Shown here in pieces: positions 58,564 to 64,000 of a stretch of 64,000 bases of DNA. The stretch covers positions 4,689,676-4,753,675 of the forward strand of contig CM049311.1 of assembly GCA_026874595.1 (NCBI GenBank). Direction: 5' to 3'. Every line of letters starts with the position of its first letter. The first letter of the stretch is position 1. A program made the translations under genes and the position numbers. Under the pieces are notes generated by a model. That model saw nothing but the letters and a program-made list of their open reading frames with translations. It was not told where the DNA came from and searched no databases. This DNA is from Sipunculus nudus (Eukaryota; Annelida; Sipuncula; Golfingiida; Sipunculidae).

Positions 58564-59048
58564 TGTTATGTATTCATACTTTTGTTCACCAAGTAAATAT
58601 GGTTAAGGAGTATAGTAAATAGTAATTCTCTGTGAATTTGTTATAATTTCCAGGAACGTGAGATACGTTCTATATGCCCGGTTCGGCCGTGGCGCCACCT
58701 TATAAGTAATAATAAGGCCACGTAATTGGTAATATTTAATGCTCAGATCGGCCATGGCGCCACGTTGTTAGTATTTATGCCTAGTTAGGCCATGGGGCCA
58801 GGTTGTTAGTATAAATGCACATATAGGCAATTGGTCCACGATATTAATAAATATAACATTATAATGTCATGTAACTGTGTATATTTCTGTATATTTTTTT
58901 TCCATATCGCATGGACCTAATAGTTGTTTTATTGTATGTATAAGTCCATAATATTGCACCAAGACTCTTGCAATCGGACTTTGAGGACAGCACGTCCCTC
59001 AATTGTGCTTTTGTCACTTTTGCAGGAATAAAGCCATGCACATCAACA
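58564..59048 (+). mobile_element. LTR-like segment (putative solo or 5' LTR)
   Basis: Begins TGTTATG and ends ATCAACA, giving TGTT...AACA termini. AATAAA at about 59028 precedes the end, and 6 bp after it comes TGGCGACCCCC, which could be a primer-binding site. A purine-rich AGAGGGGAG precedes the start. No gag-pol sequence was recognised nearby. The internal tandem of TCGGCCATGGCGCCACG-like units at about 58675-58830 is unusual for an LTR. Tentative. Confidence 0.35.
58675..58830. repeat. Degenerate tandem with TGGCGCCA core
   Basis: Units beginning TTCGGCCGTGGCGCCACC, GATCGGCCATGGCGCCACG and GTTAGGCCATGGGGCCAGG are each followed by TTRTTAGTATTWATGC-like sequence. It shares only the TGGCGCCA core with the Helitron-like families. 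Confidence 0.6.
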
Positions 59049-59865
59049 GTGCCCTGGCGACCCCCTTCCTCTCGGATCTGAGCAGCTGAGCTGCGAGCAA
59101 GGGGTCAGCCAGTACCTTGTATTGACCCCCTGCACCTGCTAACCCTTTGGGTGTTTGATTTTTGACCGTGTCAATCACATCCTGTGGATTCTTCACTTTA
59201 TAACATTTTGCAAATCATGGACTGTGAGTAAAAAGCGTATTCAATGTCTAAACAGGTCCTTGGTAAATATATTCTTTGGAGTACGAGACATATATTAAAT
59301 TGGATTGTCTGAGGTTTATTGCGGAAGCGAGATTTTCAGCTCGGAGCAAAATAATTATCCCAGGTATGAAGATGTCTCAGAATGAACAGATTGGGCCAAC
59401 CAGTTACTACAATGAATTTGCGTGAGGTCTCATTTGTTGCCGGATCATATTGTCAAAGGTCATGTTGATCAACTGCGTGTTATGACCCACGATATTCTAG
59501 GAAGACACCCTTATTATAGGGACTTTCTTCTCCCGCATTTTGCGGTAACTTTATGCTTCGTTTTTTTTCGTTCAGTTCCAACTGCGAAAGATTTATACAA
59601 AGACTGATCTTTTATATATAATATTATTTAGGGTGCCATCTATATATATATTTTTGTTTTCAACTTTACCTTTACGTAATGACTGTCATTTTATTCAATA
59701 AATGTTATATTTATGAAGGAGCAATTTCTAAAATACAATAGACACAACCATCTAGCATTAAAAGGGCGTTTAGTCCTGGACTGCATGTACCTGTTCACTC
59801 TTGTTGACATCACCAGACCAAATGTTGGATCTTGTTTTCTTGGATAACAGTATATATTACCTGCT

Positions 59866-59900
59866 GTACTGTACTGTACTGTACTGTACTGTACTGTACT
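59866..59900. repeat. (GTACT)7 microsatellite
   Basis: Seven perfect GTACT units. It lies in an intergenic region with no supported gene. Confidence 0.95.
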
Positions 59901-60927
59901 ACGATAAATACCCTGATTGTATCCTTATACAATGGCGTCTGGCCCATTCTTCTCGCTTTTATTTATCCGTGCCTGAGATTTACAGAGTTCACCTGTCAGA
60001 ACGAAATCTTTATTTATTGCAGCGCTCCTATGTAATGAAGCGCTTCATTCATCATTATATTTATATCAGCTGACTATAAATTACTTATCTGAGATATTTG
60101 AACAGGCCGCGTATATATCACTCCGTTCGTCTGTCAGTCGGAACAATCGTTAACAGTGTATGCCGTAACCTGTGAAGTTCATACTGGAAACCTATAAAAT
60201 TTCCAACTGTTTGCGCGTTTTATTTTAATTAGATTTTAGAAGGACTGATCGCAGCCTTTAACTATCTTTTACAGAGCATAAATCATCATCCTGAAACTCT
60301 GTTAGCTCATATTTAATTACGGACAGGTTAAGCTAATCTCCCTGCAACCTCTGTGCAGATGGGCTATGGACTTAAGTTATCAATGATAATTAACTGTGTC
60401 ACTGGCCAACAGTTTTTGTGATCAAATAATAGTCGAAATTACAATGACTGTAACGTCCTGACGTTTAATTCAATTTTCTTCAAATAGTTTGAAATCTATT
60501 GAAGAGATATTTATTTCTGCGTTGATAAAATTCATATATTTTTGTATTTACATTCAGGGAAAGACTTTTATATACGGCAACTTACTATACCTCGACCTTA
60601 TGATCAATTGAATTATCGATCTTGCATCTTAAATATTCGTTTAATGGCAATGAACTTTTTTTATTATGATTGTTCGAATACCTGTAGATTGCACTGCTGA
60701 TAACCATATGATAGAACAATGACAAATTTTCAGTAAGCTTTGTGAGATTTATAGTTTTATATCCACCAACTAAAAATATAGGTACGATACAATAAACTAT
60801 TTATAGATAGCTCACAAGAGCAAATTTCTAAGGCTCTATCGAGATTTCGTCATGTTGCCCCTGTCACAAGCCGGGATGGCACAGGAGAAGTTCAGCTCCA
60901 AATTTCAACATCTTGTCCTAAAGGCAG

Positions 60928-61141
60928 TGGTGGATCCAGTGGGGGGGGGGGAGGCAGGGTGTCGGGACTCCCCCCCCCCCCGCCCTTTTTTATTTAACCA
61001 AACCAAATATTTTTTAGGATTTCAAACTAAATTTTGCGAGCTGGACCCCCATCTTTCCTGACCAGAGGATCTTTTTGATGGTTTCTTCTAGTATTCCTCT
61101 GTTGGATCCTCCCCTTCCCAAAATCCTGGATCCGCCAGCTC
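60928..61141. mobile_element. Short terminal-repeat element, copy 2
   Basis: Starts CAGTGGTGGATCCAGTGGGG and ends AAAATCCTGGATCCGCCAG, giving imperfect inverted termini (GGATCCAG/CTGGATCC). It contains poly-G and poly-C runs near the left end and AAATTTTGCGAGCTGGACCC. It is related to 58230-58457. Confidence 0.65.
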
Positions 61142-62741
61142 CTTGGTTCCAACTGTGGTAATTGGTTTAATCACATTTATTTAATAATTACAAAAATATA
61201 TATCATTTATATTTTAAAAGAAAGCACATTATCGTGAAGGTGATTTTTTATACAACAATAATCGTTTTCTCTCTCGTCACACTGCATAAATGTAAATATC
61301 AACTCCGTTTTGACAAGAACGATGTTTATTTCACTATTAAACTGCAGCTAAGTTACATATTTTTCTGTCGGTCATTGTTAACTTTCCAAAAAAAAGTGAT
61401 GTTTTGCTTAAATTTCATTTAAATGATTAAGAACACAATTCTCATCACCCTTAACCTATAATTTATATTAGTTCATGGTTACATTTGAAAATCAACTGGG
61501 CAAGTATAATACAGAATGAATATGACGCACCATTAAAATAAGATCTTCAAAACATTTCACAGCTACAGAAATAACAATCAAATTTTATTGAGATATACCA
61601 TCAGCACCTCCTGAAAAATAAATAAAAACACAAAAAGGTGCGATATAAAAGTTCACATAAAACGTAATGTCTCAATCAATATTCACGTTAAGTTCCTATA
61701 CAACAGAAGTATATACATATACAATATTACATACAATCACACGCGGAATGTGTAAAGTGGCCATATAAGTGTCCTGAAAAGACCACTGTTTGCTACCCAA
61801 ACATTATACATGTTCCCAAGCTCCCGTCAGTTAATTAAAAAGCCAGTGATTAAACACAGGAGCGCGGGAATCGATGAAACGAGGAAATCTGACCTTGATG
61901 CATGTTCTGGCTGCTGTACAGTAACCTCATGTCTTTCTATCCTTGTAAAACCACGCTTTATACCCTCAAGGTCACCTTTAGGTCACAGCGATAGGCCTAC
62001 ATAACGACAGACTTCTAAACGTCCCCCGAGGTTTTTTGCTTAAATGTATATAAAGATAAATTTGCAAGATAATTCTACTGGGTTAACTAGAACATTTGGA
62101 AATCAAACAAACTGCGATATGTAATGCTGAATGAAACCAGATCGTCTTCTATGTAATATGTAGAATACAATATGTTTAATTTAATACATAACAAATAATC
62201 ATACATACAACATTTCACCTCAGACATAAGTCTGACAAAGTGTTTCCTTGACAAAACCTTACATAATATAGACATTAAAGGCCAATTGATATTATTTTTT
62301 CTGAAACTGACGTCATGAATATAGTAAATGATAAAACCACGGTGTGTTTGAAACAGATTCTCCAAAAAAAAAGCTCCCCAAAAGACTTAGACCAGACATA
62401 AGGCTGTATACAGTGGGAGAAGTAGCTTGTCTTTTATATTAGATTTCGGTTGGATTACTGTAATGTATGTATGTCAATTACACGAATTACAAAGCTATGC
62501 AAGAAGTATGGTTTATTTTCTTTCTCCTGTCGTTTAAGTATTGGCTGTAGTTAATGTAGTAATGAAAGAGACTTGTAGGAATTAATTATTTTTCTCTGTT
62601 TTTTGTGGTTTAAATATAGATGTAGTTTCAGTTCTGTATATAAGACATCTTGAAACTCTGTTTAGAGATGTTTAGTAAATTATATGCCGTTCGTAAGGAT
62701 TCACAACTTAATGCAGAATCGTGAAATTTATAAACTAATGT
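61142..62741. other. Intergenic and GPCR 3' region
   Basis: AT-rich sequence without a supported gene. On the minus strand AATAAA lies at 62517-62512, about 225 bp downstream of the GPCR stop, and is a plausible polyadenylation signal for that gene. Confidence 0.5.
62512..62517 (-). terminator. Candidate polyadenylation signal for the GPCR
   Basis: AATAAA on the minus strand about 225 bp after the stop codon of the GPCR. Position and sequence only. Confidence 0.4.
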
Positions 62742-64000
62742 TCATGCTCTTGTGGCTTCAGTTGTGCTTGTTGTTCCAGTGTTGCTGTTTCGTTTACAGC
62801 ATAAACCTTTCGCTTTTTCGCGGAAACGCGAGTTGCAGGTCAGGTAAATAATAATATTGATAGAGGAATTAATTATTCCCAGGAGAGAAACAATTTCCAA
62901 CACTGCAGTGTACAAAAAGTGTTCCTGTCTGAAAAATCCAAATTTTGGGTTTAAAAGGTTTACAATATGAGCAGTTGTACTTGGAATAACACACACTGCG
63001 GCCGACACCCCGAGGATTAATACGATTCTGGTCGCTTCTCTCTCTACCAGTCTCGACCTATTTTTCTGCATATCCTGTCGCTTCTTTTTATTTTGTCTAA
63101 GAGACAAGGCAATTGAAACACTTGAAATGATAATTACAAGTGATGGAATCTGTTGAAACAGCACCGTGGAAACAGCCAAAAATATTGAATAGAAATTTCG
63201 GTACTTTTTGAAGAAATCTGTAGGTAGGTTTATCAGTAATGTGCGTTTGGATTTTTTATCAACAATCCATTTTGGAGAATATTTGAAAAGTTGAGGGATA
63301 TGGTAGAGTGCAACAATAAGAGACATTAAAAATATGATTTTCTTTGGGTGGCGTCTCAATGGGAAGTCCTGTACGTAAAATGGCCAGAGGACGGCCACGA
63401 AACGCTCGACTGAAACTAGGGTCGTGTACAGAACAGACAACCGTATAACGACTGGATATACGTACACATTTACATGAGGAAACGTGGCCGCTTCAAAGGT
63501 AGCACCTAACACTGAATCAAACATACCCGAAATTTTACTGATTATGTACCAAGTATTGCTTAACAGTGTCACCGTGTCTGATACGCATAATGCCATCAGA
63601 TAGTTCTGCAAAACCACTTCTGACTTGTCTTTTATAAAAATGACAAATATAACAAGGTTACCTGTCAATCCTACTACTGTTACAATTGTGTTTGCCACTA
63701 CAGCGATACTGAGAGAGGCGTACTTGAACTGTTGTGACGTCATTGACCCCGTGTGAATGATAGCGTATGGGTCATTAATTAGGGCCTGTTCAGTTGAACG
63801 CAAAGTGTTGTTTTCATCAGATGTGGCTATACCATCCCGCGTAACAAAGGAAACCTCGTTTTGGAGTGCTGCCTCATCCTGGGACGGAACTTCACCCTCC
63901 GGCATACCTGAAAAAGACTCGTTTTGGTCTGTTGCCGGGTTGATGCGTGTGACGTCATTTTCAAGCACCGTGACAGGCGGGAAGTAACTTTCACTTGTAG
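62742..64000 (-). CDS. Class A-like G protein-coupled receptor, intronless, 5' end beyond window
   Basis: The open frame runs from the right edge to a stop at 62742-62744. No ATG occurs near its upstream limit: the codon at 63968 is GTG, and the frame stays open to 64000, so the start is outside the window or at a later Met. Counting from the GTG: a Ser/Glu-rich extracellular tail (about 1-80) with NES and other possible N-glycosylation sites, then seven hydrophobic segments. TM1 has GN (103-104). TM2 has NYLMALCVSD (Asp131). TM3 ends in ERFVAVLWPF (ERF in place of DRY, 188-190). IC3 is Lys/Arg-rich (291-313). TM7 has NSSINIIIYL (NPxxY region) and is followed by a CC-containing tail. It looks like a divergent rhodopsin-family peptide or FMRFamide-receptor-like GPCR of the kind expanded in lophotrochozoans. 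Conserved disulfide cysteines and the TM6 CWxP are not evident. Ligand unknown. Confidence 0.85.
   Translation of the reverse strand, partial: TSESYFPPVTVLENDVTRINPATDQNESFSGMPEGEVPSQDEAALQNEVSFVTRDGIATSDENNTLRSTEQALINDPYAIIHTGSMTSQQFKYASLSIAVVANTIVTVVGLTGNLVIFVIFIKDKSEVVLQNYLMALCVSDTVTLLSNTWYIISKISGMFDSVLGATFEAATFPHVNVYVYPVVIRLSVLYTTLVSVERFVAVLWPFYVQDFPLRRHPKKIIFLMSLIVALYHIPQLFKYSPKWIVDKKSKRTLLINLPTDFFKKYRNFYSIFLAVSTVLFQQIPSLVIIISSVSIALSLRQNKKKRQDMQKNRSRLVEREATRIVLILGVSAAVCVIPSTTAHIVNLLNPKFGFFRQEHFLYTAVLEIVSLLGIINSSINIIIYLTCNSRFREKAKGLCCKRNSNTGTTSTTEATRA

Noticed and set aside
62087-62365. 92-codon minus-strand open frame downstream of the GPCR
   Set aside because: AT-rich composition, no domain, and located beyond the candidate polyadenylation signal of the receptor.

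Overview
The window is nuclear DNA from an intron-rich, AT-rich animal genome, probably a mollusc and perhaps a bivalve. The pointers are two metazoan genes with many small exons, a GT-AG intron structure, tRNA-derived SINEs, and many non-autonomous Helitron-like elements with internal tandem repeats, an architecture known from bivalves. The species assignment is an inference. There is no bacterial, plasmid or CRISPR character.

Three host genes are visible. (1) A MAP3K7/TAK1 ortholog lies on the minus strand from 19933 to 4182. Eleven coding exons give the whole kinase domain and part of the linker (418 residues); the C-terminal coiled-coil exons are not seen and probably lie beyond the left edge. 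(2) A PAXBP1 (GCFC family) ortholog lies on the plus strand from 23600 to 51102. All 19 coding exons could be assembled into one frame of about 850 residues, followed by a 3' UTR that probably ends near 53050. (3) An intronless class A-like GPCR lies on the minus strand from 62742 to the right edge; its true start is probably outside the window. MAP3K7 and PAXBP1 are divergent (head to head), with start codons 3.67 kb apart. About 2.5 kb of that gap consists of two inserted transposons.

Layout: 1-4181 is non-coding on present evidence and holds a foldback MITE. 4182-19933 is MAP3K7, whose introns carry a 145-bp tandem repeat, a Helitron-like copy (A1), a minus-strand SINE, a decayed pogo/Tigger transposase and a 3.1-kb repeat (C1). 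19934-23599 is the divergent promoter region, with a DNA transposon flanked by a 9-bp target duplication and carrying a Ulp1-like protease remnant, then a second inverted-repeat element. 23600-51102 is PAXBP1. Its 9.3-kb first intron is a nest of mobile elements: a LINE, Helitron-like copies A2 and A3, a repeat C2, and a Helitron-like element B inserted within C2. Intron 6 holds a SINE and repeats C3 and C4. Intron 13 holds a 41-bp minisatellite. 53060-62500 is gene-poor and holds a foldback element, an LTR-like segment, a pair of short terminal-repeat elements and simple repeats.

The most notable structure is a perfect 12-bp palindrome, GGTGGCGCCACC. It recurs once per monomer inside two otherwise unlike Helitron-like families, A and B. 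In family A its spacing alternates between 129 and 149 bp, conserved across three copies. In family B it recurs every 322-336 bp with a 658-bp dimer periodicity. Both families end in a hairpin, a 9-nt spacer and CTAG. Element B also has a readable empty site within the same window.
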